A stretch of 64,000 bases of DNA from Ephydatia muelleri (GCA_013339895.1 JABACO010000002.1:5688235-5752234), one strand, 5' to 3'. Counted from the first letter of the stretch, positions 33,098-44,540 are shown. Numbers and translations are program-made. Notes: generated by a model from the sequence alone, not told the origin.

Positions 33098-33273
33098 AGG
33101 TCGGCGGCATACACGGGGCGACTTCCTGCCGACTAGTCGCATGCAACTCGAATGAATATGGGTAAATGTTCCGTAATTGTTTAGTTTACTGATGATTTGC
33201 AGAACATTTGTCCATATTCATTTGAGTTGCATGCGACAAATCGGCAGGAAGTCGCCCCGTGTATGCCGGCCTT
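33098..33273. mobile_element. Foldback MITE, right-arm copy
   Basis: Complement of 2,572-2,747 with the same arms, so it was inserted before the palindrome formed. Confidence 0.9.
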
Positions 33274-33304
33274 TATGCACATGTACGTCGTAACGATTGA
33301 TCAC

Positions 33305-33630
33305 ATTAATGCTACATCAGGATACCAATTGAACACGCACCATTCACATATAATATAAGTGTGCATTGATGGCTTAATTCCAATTTCATGACAGCCATTG
33401 TACATACAATTTCGAACCACAAATGTGAGAGATTGCTGCAATTTGTAAGTATAACCGACCCGTCTAATGAAGGGATGTATGTTAGACACTGAGTAATTAA
33501 TCCAGCAACCGTATACAGAATCATTTGTCATTTTAGTGCATTGGCATAAGTTATTCTGTATGCTCGATTTGATTCCCTCCATGGCTGTCTGGCTTCCAGG
33601 AGAACAGTCTTCGATTCTTCCTTCTATGTC
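33305..33630 (-). pseudogene. Partial 8-Cys family gene, right arm
   Basis: Mirror of 2,215-2,540 with the same missing exon-1 start and lost splice sites. Confidence 0.8.
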
Positions 33631-33649
33631 CCGATGTCTCTTGTTACGG

Positions 33650-33815
33650 CCCACAAAGGCGGTTAAATGGTTTCACTACGACCATAGGCATGATGGCATG
33701 GATACATTGCCATAGTATCCATGGTGATACGTATGTTGTTACATTCTTAAACAATGATAACGTGCCATTACTGTACAGCAGTGTACACATGTATATATAT
33801 TAAAAGGTTGTCGAG
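33650..33815 (+). repeat. Dispersed cassette, copy 6
   Basis: Mirror of copy 2. Confidence 0.75.
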
Positions 33816-34754
33816 TGTATTTGAAAACATTCATACATTAATGCATGTGCAGCTAATGAGCCAATTAAGGATACGATACTATAATCAGCTGGCTACGAGC
33901 AACATTACCATTGGCTATCCTTCATGCTGCCATCTTTGTGCATAGGCGACGTACGGCTCAAAATCCATAATGTCCATTTCTTAGCTCCTTTCGCCCTACC
34001 TTGCTTACGGTGCGTCATCTTATTTTGTGGAAAACTTCCCAATGCATGTGACAACAATGTATAAATTGAAAATGAGGGTCATTAAAACAACGTCTTTCGC
34101 ACAGGAAAAACCGTTTGAAACAATGAGGACTATCTACACCAGTAAATTTCTGATGGCCTTTATGCATTTTATGAACACACTGCATGAATATTGTGAGGCA
34201 CATGAGTGTAAGTGAATTAGAAACGGGATACAAATACAAACGAGGAGGTACTCCATAGCATTGTTTCACGGGAGCGTTTTTGCTCACACAGTTATCCTCC
34301 ATCACGAAAACAATATACTGTGTGCCGGAAATAATTGTATACACGTGCGTGATTATGTTTCGGTCCACATAATTATCCATTCCAAGTTCAGATATGGGGT
34401 GTAGCTTTTGTTTTCTTTTTAAACTGATCATGCTGGAGTGGAATTAAATGTATCAAGTTTATTGATTAAAAAACCAAACAGCAGAAATATGTAGCGTTCT
34501 CTTGTGTACATCTAATTGGATCCACATGCACGAAGGGACAATTTTTTTCTTATGTACATTGTAACACAAAGTTAAAATTGGCGATAGACATCTGTTTCTG
34601 TTGGAGTATCGGTCATGTGTTATTAGTCGTAGCATAATTCCATGATTAAAATACACTTCTTGCATCGCCGCGTAACGAGCAGTTGTACAATGTAACGATT
34701 GATCGCATTAGGGTTATACATGTATGTGCCAATTGAACACGCACCATTCCACAT
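33816..34754. other. Intergenic, mirror of about 1,060-2,030
   Basis: No gene. Parts recur at 42,690-43,400 and 50,500-50,900 (caatgaggactagcggta, ccacataattatccgtt). Confidence 0.6.
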
Positions 34755-35003
34755 ACAATTTAAGTGTATACATTGATAGCTTAATTCCAATTTCAATATG
34801 TCTTCCAAAGGGAGATTGCTGCAATTTGTAAGTAGAACCGACCCGTCTATTGAAGGGATGTATGTTGGACACTGAGTAAATAATCCAGCAACCTGTATAC
34901 AGAATAATTTGTCATTTATTTTGTATGCTCGATTTGATTCCATTCATGGCTGTCTGGTTGCACGGATTTCCAGGAGAACAGTCTGCGATTCTTCCTTCTA
35001 TGT
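34755..35003 (-). pseudogene. Partial 8-Cys family gene, collapsed junction, right arm
   Basis: Mirror of 812-1,060. Confidence 0.75.
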
Positions 35004-35019
35004 CCCTATGTCTCTTGTT

Positions 35020-35190
35020 ACGGCCCACAAAGGCGGTTAAATGGTTTCACAACGACCACAGGCATAATGCCTAGGATACTTTGCTATAGTATCCATGGGG
35101 ATACGTATGTTGTTACAATCTTATACAATGATAACGTGCCATTACTGTACAGCAGTGTACATCTATAAATAATAAGGTTGTCGAGTGTTT
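35020..35190 (+). repeat. Dispersed cassette, copy 7
   Basis: Mirror of copy 1. Confidence 0.75.
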
Positions 35191-35644
35191 TCGAAAACAT
35201 TCATACATTAATGCATGTACAGCTAATCAACCAATTAAGGATACGACATACGAGTAGATATATAGACGTCTTATCTCTGTACACGTACATACATGTATAT
35301 AACAATGGTATATGCTCCCAATGCCTGCATGCTAAATTCAAGCCCAGGCTCATCACTACATATTTGTGCATGCCAATCCGTGGTAAGGGTACATAAAGTA
35401 AATGTAGATTTAACGAACAATGTTGTCGTTGTTGAAAACCATGCATGCAGTCCTCTGCTATATCCTCCGTTGCTATACGCAGTAATTGCACCTTCCTAAT
35501 GATAAATGCATGGTTATGAATCATTATTTTCCATCAGCCATAATGTATGTGGTGATCAGAAATATGTTACACCAGTTTACATGTCAATGTAAGGATGTAG
35601 TGACGAATTCAGACTGAGAGCATCTTTTAGGGTCATATATAGCG

Positions 35645-35750
35645 ATCCGTGCATGCAACCAGACAGCCATGTAGGGAATGAAGTCGAACGTTCATGCCAA
35701 TGGGTAAGATGATATGTGACGAACAAAGTGCTAGGTTTACTAAATGACAG
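35645..35750 (+). pseudogene. Exon-1 end fragment of the 8-Cys family, right arm
   Basis: CCGTGCATGCAACCAGACAG...CCAATGGGTAAGATGAT, mirror of 70-172. A related fragment, split by a MITE, is at 46,887-47,135. Confidence 0.6.
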
Positions 35751-35783
35751 CGAACTAATCTGAGTGGTTGTCAAAAATTCATC

Positions 35784-36029
35784 TCAGCCCTCACGATTTG
35801 ATTTTACGTGATTGTAGAGCTCAGGCCAATAGCAGGTCTGTGCCAGCGTTTTGTATCTTCCGATATGAGCTTCTTCATGTACAGCATTTACAATGTTCAC
35901 TTGCATTTTCAATGACCATCCTCGGGCGCTTTTCAGTTCGCCACCTACATGTAAATAGCACAAATGTCCAGCTTCAGCACTGAAAAACGCAGCTCGCTTT
36001 CGAAGACCCCGTTTATGATGTTCCATCAT
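35784..36029 (-). pseudogene. Integrase zinc-binding (H2C2-type) fragment
   Basis: The minus-strand frame ends in AVHEEAHIGRYKTLAQTCYW PEL, with the HxxxH, GxxKT and YWP signature of the integrase zinc-binding domain of gypsy-like or integrase-derived genes. The CxxC half and the core domain are absent. A second copy is at about 47,213-47,450. It is a relic duplicated with the gene block, upstream of the 8-Cys copies. Confidence 0.6.
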
Positions 36030-36355
36030 ACATCATTTATTTATTATTTGACAAAAAGACGTTAAAATGCACGATGTACGCTTGAATTAAGATATTTGAA
36101 TTGAAACAGACATCTGTTCTCAGTCATATTTTATTAGTCGTAACAAATATAATCATTAGGGATTTACTTGCATGTCTTGCATCTCTACGTAACGTAGTTG
36201 CTGGATGACATGCATAAATGCCGATCGAGTCATTGCATGAATAAGGGGTTGCTCGGTAATTAAAAGATGCGATTCGTGATGCAATTATCACAATGATCTG
36301 GACTTGTGGTCTTGTGGTAGCATAATATCATCGTGAAAAATGTATAGATGAGTAA

Positions 36356-36363
36356 TATAAATA
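36356..36363 (+). promoter_or_regulatory. TATA box of 8-Cys gene 3
   Basis: TATAAATA, 71 bp before the ATG at 36,427. Confidence 0.7.
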
Positions 36364-36426
36364 CACTTGAGCCATTCAGATTATTTATCCATTGCTCTAT
36401 TATCTGCATGAAGAACTTTGACTGCA

Positions 36427-36871
36427 ATGTCTCCCTTCAATTTTCTTCTCGCTTTCTGCATTTTGGGTGTTGCCATAGTTACGTGCACCCCGCGAAGCGT
36501 TAACTGTGGTGACTCCAACACGAAGCTGAATGCAGCAAACACTGTGAAATTGGTGTGTCAGTCTCTTTGGTACCTAGAAGGAACAATCGCGCACAGTTCT
36601 CCTGGAAACCCGTGCAACCAGACAGCTATGGAGGGAATCAAATCGAGCATACAGAATAACTTATGCAAATGGGTAAGATGATACGAGACGAACAAATTAA
36701 GTGCTAGGTTTACTAAATGACAAATAATTCTGTATGCAGGTTGCTGGATTAATTACTCAATGTCCAACATACATCCATTCATTAGACGGGTCTGTTCTAC
36801 TCACAAATTGCAGCAATCTCCCTTTGGAAGACATTTGTGGTTCCCAAATATATGTGCAATTGCTATCATGA
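36427..36871 (+). CDS. 8-Cys family gene lacking one cysteine
   Basis: Exon 1 is 36,427-36,672 (82 codons), the intron 36,673-36,739, and exon 2 36,740-36,871, giving 125 residues. A three-codon deletion removes residues between the signal peptide and the RR pair, leaving PRSVNC. The third cysteine is serine (HSSPGNPC), so seven remain after the signal region and one partner would be unpaired. Splice sites, TATA box and reading frame are otherwise intact. It may be a diverged functional copy or the start of decay. Confidence 0.72.
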
Positions 36872-37159
36872 AATGGGAATTAAATCATAAATCAGTTATT
36901 TTGCGTGTCCACTTGGTAACACTATTGCGAACAATCGTTACAATGTACGTAAATAAACTGTACAATGTACATAAAAAAATTAATTGTCCCTTCGTGTGGA
37001 AACCATCATATTACGACTGGCTTCGAGGACGTCCTCGTAATATGTATATGGCGCGTAACGCCCGTGAAATATGCAATTTCTTTGCACACTTGTATCTCCA
37101 CAACGGATAAAGCAAAAATTAACGAACAGAACAAATCAATAGCAGTAGGACCCTTCTAC

Positions 37160-37425
37160 ATAGGTACCTATTTTGAACCGATTTGGACACTTCTACCTGA
37201 AGATGTGGCCGTTTCGAACCCTACGGGGTATCGGACCTTGAAACGTCGGTACCCCGCATGTGTAAAACGCCAAAATGGATTTTCACATATAGTAATGGTG
37301 TGGTATGTTGTGTTAAAAATAGGAACCCGATAGCGTTAATATTTCGGATGATATATCGATTTACATTTTATGTTATAAAATGAAATCCACAAGACCCATT
37401 TTCGTATAGAACGTTCCATTTTACG
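37160..37425 (-). repeat. Dispersed 240 bp repeat, inverted copy 2
   Basis: Complement of 19,651-19,888 with moderate divergence (aaacgtcggtacc against acgacgttttgag). Confidence 0.75.
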
Positions 37426-37430
37426 GTCCG

Positions 37431-37800
37431 ATTTAAAATCCGATCCGCATTAAAACCGGCTGCCAGCTTTAAGGCAGGTCCATCCGCTTTTAAACCTATC
37501 AACCGGCTCATTTAAAACCTATGTGCAAAACAGACCCGCTTTAATGCCGGTGTCACGGAATACATAATTTTATCCCCCGGATATTGTATCCGGAATAGAT
37601 AACCCCCCAGGATAAATTATTCCGGAATAGTTTATCATCCCTAGGGATAGATTAACCCCCTTTAATTAAACGCTCCACCATAACGGATGGAAGTAAAAGA
37701 ATACAACGACATTGTTCGTTTCCTTGAGAGCAAAGACAGTAAGCAACGAATTTGGCCTCGGGATGTGGTGGAGTCAAAAGATGGCAAAGATGCTATAGGG
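37431..37800 (+). repeat. Shared 370 bp block before the integrase-like gene, copy 1
   Basis: TTACGGTCCGATTTAAAA begins both this block and that at 48,427. Inside are TTTAAAACC words, ATCCCCC hairpins (TATCCGGAATAGATAACCCC) and the first coding exon. The shared start suggests the end of a mobile unit. Confidence 0.75.
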
Positions 37801-38623
37801 CGTATCCACAGAAATGTGAGGGGTTCGTAACCAAGGATGGCTTACCTTTATTTCGTAAGAAAGGGCTGACGTCTGTACAGAAGGAAGAAAGGTATTGAGT
37901 TGTTAAATTTGACGAAAAGATTAGACTGCTTGACAGCGTTCACAAAGATCCAGCAGGGGGTCACTTTGGAGTTCATAAAACGTACGTTATATGTAATATA
38001 CTTATACCAATCTATTTCACTACCATTCTACAAGAATGTAAAATCATGAGATCGATCGTGTCAAAGACTGTTATTTGATTTATCTTATGCAATCAGTTGT
38101 ATCGCAGCATAAGAGAATTCACTGTATAATGCCTTTCTTTGAATTTGAAGCAATCACTGGTAATTACTTTCTGATGTATTTCTTCACTTCATTCATGTAC
38201 GTATAGGCAAGAGAAGGTGGCCGAACGGTACTATTGGAAGGGATTGGTTTCAGATATGCTAACTATTGCAGCACTTGTTTAGTGTGTCAAAGACAGAACA
38301 AAATGCCAAAGAAAACTTCAGAACTGCATCCTATTGGTGTCCCAAACCATGCATTTGCTCAATGGGGAATGGACCTGGTGGATCCACATTCTGGTGTAAA
38401 TAAATGTCTTCTTTTGGTTCTAACAGAATATCTAACAAAGTGGGCGGAAGTGTATCTTATACCTACAACAACTGTGTTTAAATGCCTGAAAAAGCTGATA
38501 GGGAGATTTGGAGTTCCAGAGACAATCATATCAGACCAGGGAAGCGAATTTTTTAATGAGCTGAATGACCATTTTTGCATTGGCTTGGGTATCTCGATTC
38601 AATCAAACGTTTTGTGTTATTAA
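37687..38623 (+). pseudogene. Integrase-like gene (H2C2 plus rve) with an intron, broken
   Basis: Exon 1 starts MEVKEYNDIVRFLESKD. After a frameshift near 37,825 and a TGA near 37,896 it reaches the zinc-binding HxxxxxxH (SVHKDPAGGHFGVHKT). A donor (cgtacgt, about 37,981) and an acceptor (gtatag, about 38,205) suggest a 220 bp intron. The next exon has YYWKG, then CSTCLVCQRQNKM (CxxC) and the core with WGMDLVDP and IISDQGSEF, two of the three catalytic acids. It stops at 38,623 before the Glu. A frameshift lies near 38,240. It resembles the integrase of gypsy elements or of integrase-derived genes (GIN/Ginger-like); the choice is not resolved. Confidence 0.7.
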
Positions 38624-38705
38624 AGTAAGTTACATTCACCTGTAGTTTGCTGATAGTATAGTAAAGAAGAGTCCTCTAAATTTTCCGGTAAGTACTTTAC
38701 TTTTT

Positions 38706-39494
38706 GTGCTTTATGCAACTAATTTGTATTACATACATGAGTTATGCCTTGTAATTGACAAAAATCATCGTACTTCACTCCTAGCTTGCATTACGGCTGA
38801 TGGAGAGGTAATACAAATCAACAAGATGCAAATCAAAAGATATGTATTTACTTGCACTAATGCACACAACAGTCCATCTTTAGTGGTCACTATCATTGAT
38901 AAAACAGAACAGTTCATTGTGAACCAGTGTGCCACAGGAATCTTGCCAGAGGTTAAAGCTTCTATTGAAAAGGTAGCATTTTATAAATTGTTATGAATGC
39001 ATCTGACCTTGAATATATTTTACAGTTCACCAGGAATTCTTCTGAGACAGATAGTCAGCTATCTAAACTATGCTTTCATCCACACAGTGAAGACATACGC
39101 ATGCAAAAGTTTATTGCCAAGGTTCAAGACAACACTGCCTGAGGTAATTAGTCCAGTTGATCCTTTACATGAAAGGTGCTTTTATGAAAAACATGTTAAG
39201 AATTTAAAGCTTTGGAAAAATACACTTCCAGCATTTGTAGACAGGCGAAAGTTACAAACTGGAATGCATTATATTGACCAGCCATACACCACCAGGGATC
39301 AGCATATGTCCTTTGCAGATTTAGTACAATCTTGCCATAATTATTAGGTTAGCATGTGTACATGTATATGTGCTGCTATTAGCATGCAAATTACTTATTA
39401 GGCACATCTGCAGCTGATTTGCAAATACCTTGTGAAGTCAAGCTTCTTTGACATTTACATTGAAGGAAAGCATGATGAGCGTTCAGCTCAATAA
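38706..39494 (+). CDS. Unrecognised multi-exon gene or TE gene fragment
   Basis: Protein-like frames are separated by short introns: about 38,740-38,972 (LLACITADGEVIQINKMQIK), an acceptor TTTTACAG at 39,025, 39,026-39,345 (LPRFKTTLPEVISPVDPLHE and IDQPYTTRDQHMSFADLVQS), and a last exon 39,402-39,494 (SFFDIYIEGKHDERSAQ then TAA). An AATAAA overlaps the end at about 39,490. The 53 bp intron at 38,973-39,025 leaves the frames out of phase, so either the splice sites differ or the gene is broken. It follows the integrase pseudogene on the same strand and may belong to the same element. I do not recognise the product. Confidence 0.4.
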
Positions 39495-39658
39495 ATCCTA
39501 CTGAGCTTAAGTGTTTCTTCGCAATATGGCCCATCATTTACTGCAAAGTGGTATACTGTAGTTATGCATCTATCAATTAGAAAGAGTTAAATTCCTTTTT
39601 ATATGGAATTGCCATTGATGAGGGATATGGAGGCAACAGAGCAAATATCCTTGCCTGG

Positions 39659-39754
39659 GATGCATGTTCTGTACCCAGAGGTAATTTTAATTATTAATGT
39701 ACAGTTGATGCATGTTCTGTACCCAGAGGTAATTTTAATTATTAATGTACAATT
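39659..39754 (+). repeat. 48 bp tandem duplication
   Basis: GATGCATGTTCTGTACCCAG...ATTATTAATGTACA occurs twice in a row with one difference (cagttg/caattg). Confidence 0.95.
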
Positions 39755-40322
39755 GAAATCGTGATACTTGAACATAAAATCTTTTTCAGCACTTCAATGT
39801 TTGGCATTAGTTTTTGGAAAAATGGTGAATGATATCACAAATCTGATTGCATATTTATGTTGATAAACTACATGACAATACATATATCGAATGTGTGAAG
39901 TATTCACGTGACTTTATAATTTTTTAACAGTTTCGTTTGTGCAGCCTGTTCAATAGGCACGTTTTGGATTGTTTCTCCACCATTACGTGACGGATTGGCC
40001 TGAATCTTACTATATATATATACTATGTCAATGGCTCTATCGATCGTTCGTATCGAAATTTCAACGCGGTAAACCGTTACAGTTCAAATGCGTGTTGTTT
40101 AGAGGTTGTAAAAGTTTTTAGATAATTTTACCAATAACAATTCTTAATCGGCGTCACATTTACCTGTTATAGTTAGGCAAGAAGTGTATGCACTAGAAAC
40201 AACCAAAAAACCAGTATAGTAGCTTACCTTTTTGCTAAAACATTCATCCAAACCTGTAGGTATTGATTGTCGTCCATTTTCAAATGAATAATGTTAACTT
40301 TATTGATGAGTTTGTTTGCTAA
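39755..40322. other. AT-rich intergenic, no gene
   Basis: Contains a (TA)n run near 40,008-40,022 and nothing else recognisable. Confidence 0.6.
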
Positions 40323-40529
40323 ATGGCTGAAATTCAATACGGAGATGGTTCTTTTCAGAGCCAAACTCAGAGCCCTTCGTCAAGTCGAGCAACACGATGA
40401 AGTAGTGTTGCCGCGTCAGTAGTTTGGGAAGCTTTGAAGCGAAAGCGAACTCAGAGGGGATCTGCTAAAGCTGCTAGTTTGAGTCGATTGTGCTGCCGAA
40501 GCAAGATTCCCATAAGAAATCGCAGGACC
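40323..40529 (+). other. Possible short exon or 5' region, unresolved
   Basis: ATG at 40,323 opens 25 codons (MAEIQYGDGSF...) rich in Ser and Gln, then TGA. A Lys/Arg-rich frame follows. It abuts the decayed 8-Cys exon 2 at about 40,530. It may be chance. Confidence 0.2.
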
Positions 40530-40932
40530 TCATCACAAATGACTTTCAAAGGGAGATGGCTGCAATTTGTAAGTATAACCGACCCGTCTAATGAAGGGAT
40601 GTATGTTGGACATTGAATAGTTAATCCAGCAATCTGTATACAAAACCATTTGTCATTTTAGTAAACCTAGTATTTTGTTCGTCTCGTATCATCTAACCCA
40701 ATGGCATAAATTATATTCTGTTTGCTCGATTTGCTGTCTGGTTTCACGGGCTTCCAGGAGAACAGTGCGCGATTGTTCCTTCTAGGTACCAAAGAGACTG
40801 ACACACCATTTTCACTGCATTCAGCTTCGTGTTGGAGACACCACAGTTGACGCTTCGCCTTTGAATCGGTGAGCACATAACTATGGCTAAATCCAGAATG
40901 CAGAAAGCGAGAAGAATACTGAAAGGAGACAT
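40530..40932 (-). pseudogene. 8-Cys family pseudogene 4
   Basis: Exon 1 starts at 40,932 (MSPFSILLAFC) and retains the signal peptide and RR. A deletion shortens LNAANTVK to LNAVK, and the fourth cysteine codon has become TGA (CCGTGAAACC). About 12 bp are then missing before the exon end, which reads CCATTGGGTTAG, so the donor GT is also lost. Exon 2 starts at 40,633 and loses family similarity after ICD near 40,530. The TATA box is degraded (AATAAATA, about 40,992-40,999). Confidence 0.85.
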
Positions 40933-40999
40933 TGCAGTCGAAGCTCTTCAGATAATACAGTAATGGATAAATAATCTGAAAAGCTCAAGTGTATTTATT

Positions 41000-41345
41000 T
41001 TCACGATTGTTTGGTATAAATTTTTGAGGATTAAATTACCTACCACAAGTCCAAGATCATTGTGATAATTGCGTACCTTTAATAACCCAGCAACTCCACA
41101 CCCACGCAACTACGCACAATGCTCGATCGGCATGTATGCAAGCCATCCAGCAACTCCTCGTCATGCGGCGATGTAAGAAGTGTATTTTTTAAATCAAGGA
41201 ATTATGCTACGACTAATAAAACATGTCCAATAGAAACAGATGTGTCACCATAAAATTAATTACTTTCTGTCACATGGAAGGATTTAATTGTTTAAAATTT
41301 AAATATGGAACCTATGTGCGCCTGCGGTGACATAGGAGTATGTAA
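41000..41345. other. Upstream region of pseudogene 4, no gene
   Basis: Contains the minus-strand version of the TTACGCAATTATCACAATGA block and GCTCGATCGGCATG. Confidence 0.6.
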
Positions 41346-41515
41346 TAGTTACCGCAGACAAAGGCGGTTAAATTGTTTCACTATGACCACCGGAGAACCA
41401 TACATGATATCATGAATGCATAGCAATAGTATCCATGGTGATATATGTATCTTATTACATTCCTAGATATGCACTGCTGTACAGTACCATGGCTCGTTAT
41501 CATTGGTTAAGAATG
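41345..41515 (+). repeat. Dispersed cassette, copy 8
   Basis: Subtype with GCTCGTTATCATTG, close to copies 3 and 11. Confidence 0.7.
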
Positions 41516-41767
41516 TTTTAAGATGCACATAATGACATATCATTATAGCTACATACATGTATGTAACCATGGCCACCACGCACGGTGCTCCCGATAACGC
41601 AGTGAAACCATACTGACACTAGCTCACAGTTTGTGAGTAAAGTTCTGCATATTATGTACAGTAGTTTCTTTTTGATTGTATATGTTACGGCTCATACTTA
41701 CTCATGGTGTTGGGTTTATTCTTATGATGTAATAAGTAACCCGAGTTGGAGCAGCCCTACGCAAAAA

Positions 41768-41945
41768 TATATTGTTCATACAATATATTGCAATATATTG
41801 TCTACAATATATTGCAATATATTGTCTACGATATATTGTATTGTAGTAGTTAACAATACCAATATATTGTATTGTAGTAGTTAACAATACCAATATATTG
41901 TATTGTAGTAGTTAGCAATAACAATATATTGTATTGTATTGGTTG
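41768..41945. repeat. CAATATATTG palindromic repeats, array 1
   Basis: CAATATATTG alternates with TCTA and GTAGTAGTTAACAATAC linkers. Each unit is self-complementary. Confidence 0.92.
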
Positions 41946-42419
41946 ACAAAAAGGTGTTTAATCAGACTGAACTTAGTCTCATATATATACGTGTCAAACC
42001 ACATCAATCTTGTACTGTGCAGTAGGGCTGTGGTAAATAAATTTCACAATGTTTCAAACGACGCGCACCACAACACCGCCCACTTTTCAAGCAGCTGGTA
42101 GACATGAAACGGCTGGAAAAAAGCAAAAATAAATATTACTAACCATTCATAGTGACACTGAGAGCGCTTACCAAACTAAAGAGAAGTCAGGACGTCGAGA
42201 AGTGAACATCGCCACCGCTAAGATACGTGAGGCCGATACTGGAAAATGGACCAATACGCACGGAAAAGAGTTCCAGACAAAAAGGGGCGTAGTGTAAGCA
42301 CTTTTCGACTCAATCACCACCATCGTGTGTAAAGCATGCATTTTTAGAGCAGGTACTGCACAATGTGTAAGATGCAGTGAAATGCATAGAATGATGGGGA
42401 CCTGCATGGTGGTTTAAAA
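41946..42419. other. Sequence between CAATATATTG arrays, no gene
   Basis: No coding motif. The two arrays on both sides suggest one compound element. Confidence 0.5.
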
Positions 42420-42590
42420 CATTGCAATATTGTATTGCAATATATTGTATTGTTACAATGGAATATTGCAATATATTGTATTGTTACAATGGAATATTGC
42501 AATATATTGTATTGTTGTAATGGAATATTGCAATATATTTATTGCTGAATATCAGTACAACCAATACAATAACAATATTATTGTGCCTAG
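42420..42590. repeat. CAATATATTG repeats, array 2
   Basis: Three units of GGAATATTGCAATATATTGT (about 32 bp each) plus a decayed tail. Confidence 0.9.
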
Positions 42591-42689
42591 CGCTGAGTTG
42601 GAGGCTTTCTTTTTCACATCTACAGATGGATTGTGTGTGTTTCATATTTCTACAGCTGGCGGCTATGAGTATTGATTCCTATAATCATA

Positions 42690-43450
42690 AACTTCCAGCT
42701 GTTATCAGCTGGCTACGAGTAAAATTACCATTTGCGGTCCTTCATGCTGCCATCTTTGTGCATAGGCGACGTACTGCTCAAAAATCCCTTTGTCATTTGT
42801 TAAAAATATAATGTCCACTTCTCTGTTCATTATTGAGCCTTTCGCCCTCCTACCTTGCTTACGTGCATCATCTTATTTGTGTGGTAAACCTCCCACTGCA
42901 TGTGACAACAATGTATAAATTGAAAATGAGGGTCATTAAAACAACATGCAATTATTGAGAAATAGATGACTATATATATAAATCATACATGTAGTAAGGC
43001 AATTCCAAACACTACGCTTTGACCGGCACTAAAGCAGTGAAAGATACATCGTCTTCCACACATGAAAAACCGTTTGAAACAATGAGGACTAGCGGTACAA
43101 GAATCTTTCTGATGGCCTTTAAACATTTTATGAGCACACTGCAGAATATTGTGACTGACTTGAGTGTAAGTGAATTAGAAACGGGAGGAGGTACTGCATA
43201 GCGTTGTTTCACGGGAGCGTTTTTGCTCACACAGTTATCCTCGATCACGAAATCTATATACTGTGTGCCGGTAATAATTGTATACACGTGCATGATTATG
43301 TTTCGGTCCACATAATTATCCGTTCGAAGTTCTGATATGGTATTCGGTGTTTTCGTTTTGAAATTGATCGTGCTGGAATTGAATTAAATGTATCAAGTTT
43401 GTGATAATAAGGTAAAATATTTTATTTTTTAATTAAAGAAACAAACAGCA
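42690..43450 (+). repeat. Repeat block shared with 33,880-34,440
   Basis: GCTGGCTACGAG, TTCATGCTGCCATCTTTGTGC and CAATGAGGACTAGCGGTACA occur in the same order in both. An insertion of about 40 bp distinguishes them. No gene. Confidence 0.75.
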
Positions 43451-43454
43451 GAAA

Positions 43455-43743
43455 CCACAAATGTCTTACAAAGGGAGATTGCTGCAATTTGTTAGTAAAA
43501 CCGACCCGCCTAATTAAGGGATGTATGTTGGACACTGAGTAATTAATCCAGCAATCTGCATACAGAATCATTAATCCCGCAATCTGTATGTAGAATCGTT
43601 TGTGATTTAGTCAACAACTAGCACTTTGTTCGTCTAGTATCATCTTACCCATCGGCATAAGTTATTCTGTATGCTCGATTTGATTTCCATGGCTGTCTGG
43701 TTGCACGGACTTCCAGGAGAACAGTGCGCGATTGTTCCTTCTA
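43455..43743 (-). pseudogene. Partial 8-Cys family gene, 3' half
   Basis: The exon-1 end is 43,743-43,649 with donor GTAAGATGAT. The intron is enlarged by a duplicated acceptor segment (GATTGCGGGATTAATGATTC). Exon 2 begins near 43,555 and fades at 43,455. The signal-peptide half is replaced at 43,744 by block DNA. Confidence 0.75.
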
Positions 43744-43744
43744 T

Positions 43745-44540
43745 GTTCCTAGTATTTATTCGCTACATCATTACATTTAATTTGGTGTATAATGATTGTG
43801 TACTCTATAATAAAGGTATGGTTTATACACTTTAAAGAATGAAACCGTAATTATAGAGATCTTTTTCACCAATTACAGTAACACGACAGATGTCACCCTC
43901 CCCCTAGTGGCGTGGCCCACTTAGGAGTATCTTGTTACGCCCGACAAAGGCGGTCAGGTTAAATGGTTTCACTATGACCACAGGCATGATGCCATGGATG
44001 CATAGCTATAGTATCCATGGTGATACTATGTAGTTACATTCTTAAACAATGATAACGTGCCATTACTGTACAGCAGTGTACATCTATAAATAATAAGGTT
44101 GTCGAGTGTATGTGAAAACATTCATACATTAGTGCATGGAGTTGCTAATCAGCCAATTAAGGATATGACATACGAGTAGTTAGATGTCTTAGTTCTCTAT
44201 ACAATTACACGTACATGCATGTATATAACAATGGTATGCTCCGAATGCCTGCTTGCAAAATTCAAGCCCAAGCTCATCACCACATATTTGTGCATGCGAA
44301 GCCGTGGTTAGGGTACAGTACATGTAGATTTAACGAACAATGTGTCGTTGTTGTAAACCATGCAGTCCTCCGCTATATCCTCCGTTGCTATACACAGTAA
44401 TTGCACCTCCCTAATGATGAATTATTATTTTCCATCAGCCATCATGTATGTTGATCAGAAATCTATTATTATAAATCACACCAAATTACATGTCCATGTA
44501 AGGATGTAGCATCTTTTGATGATGCATGCCGCCTTTATGT
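43745..44540 (+). repeat. Repeated gene block without the hAT insertion
   Basis: Same block as 16,240-18,245 and 52,340-53,215. Shows the empty site of the hAT-like element (aagaatgaaaccgtaatta). Includes dispersed cassette copy 9 at 43,938-44,107. Confidence 0.8.
43938..44107 (+). repeat. Dispersed cassette, copy 9
   Basis: Has a 5 bp insertion (GCGGTCAGGTTAAA). Confidence 0.75.

Larger units (their letters stand above)
21948..35816 (-). repeat. Right arm of the giant inverted repeat
   Basis: Complement of 1-15,746. The arm lacks the 5.3 kb transposon and has a single copy of the 1,970 bp unit. It carries the CACTG-ended element at 25,311-30,751. The match to base 1 of the window falls at about 35,816, and the sequence continues to the right with no partner in view. 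Confidence 0.9.
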
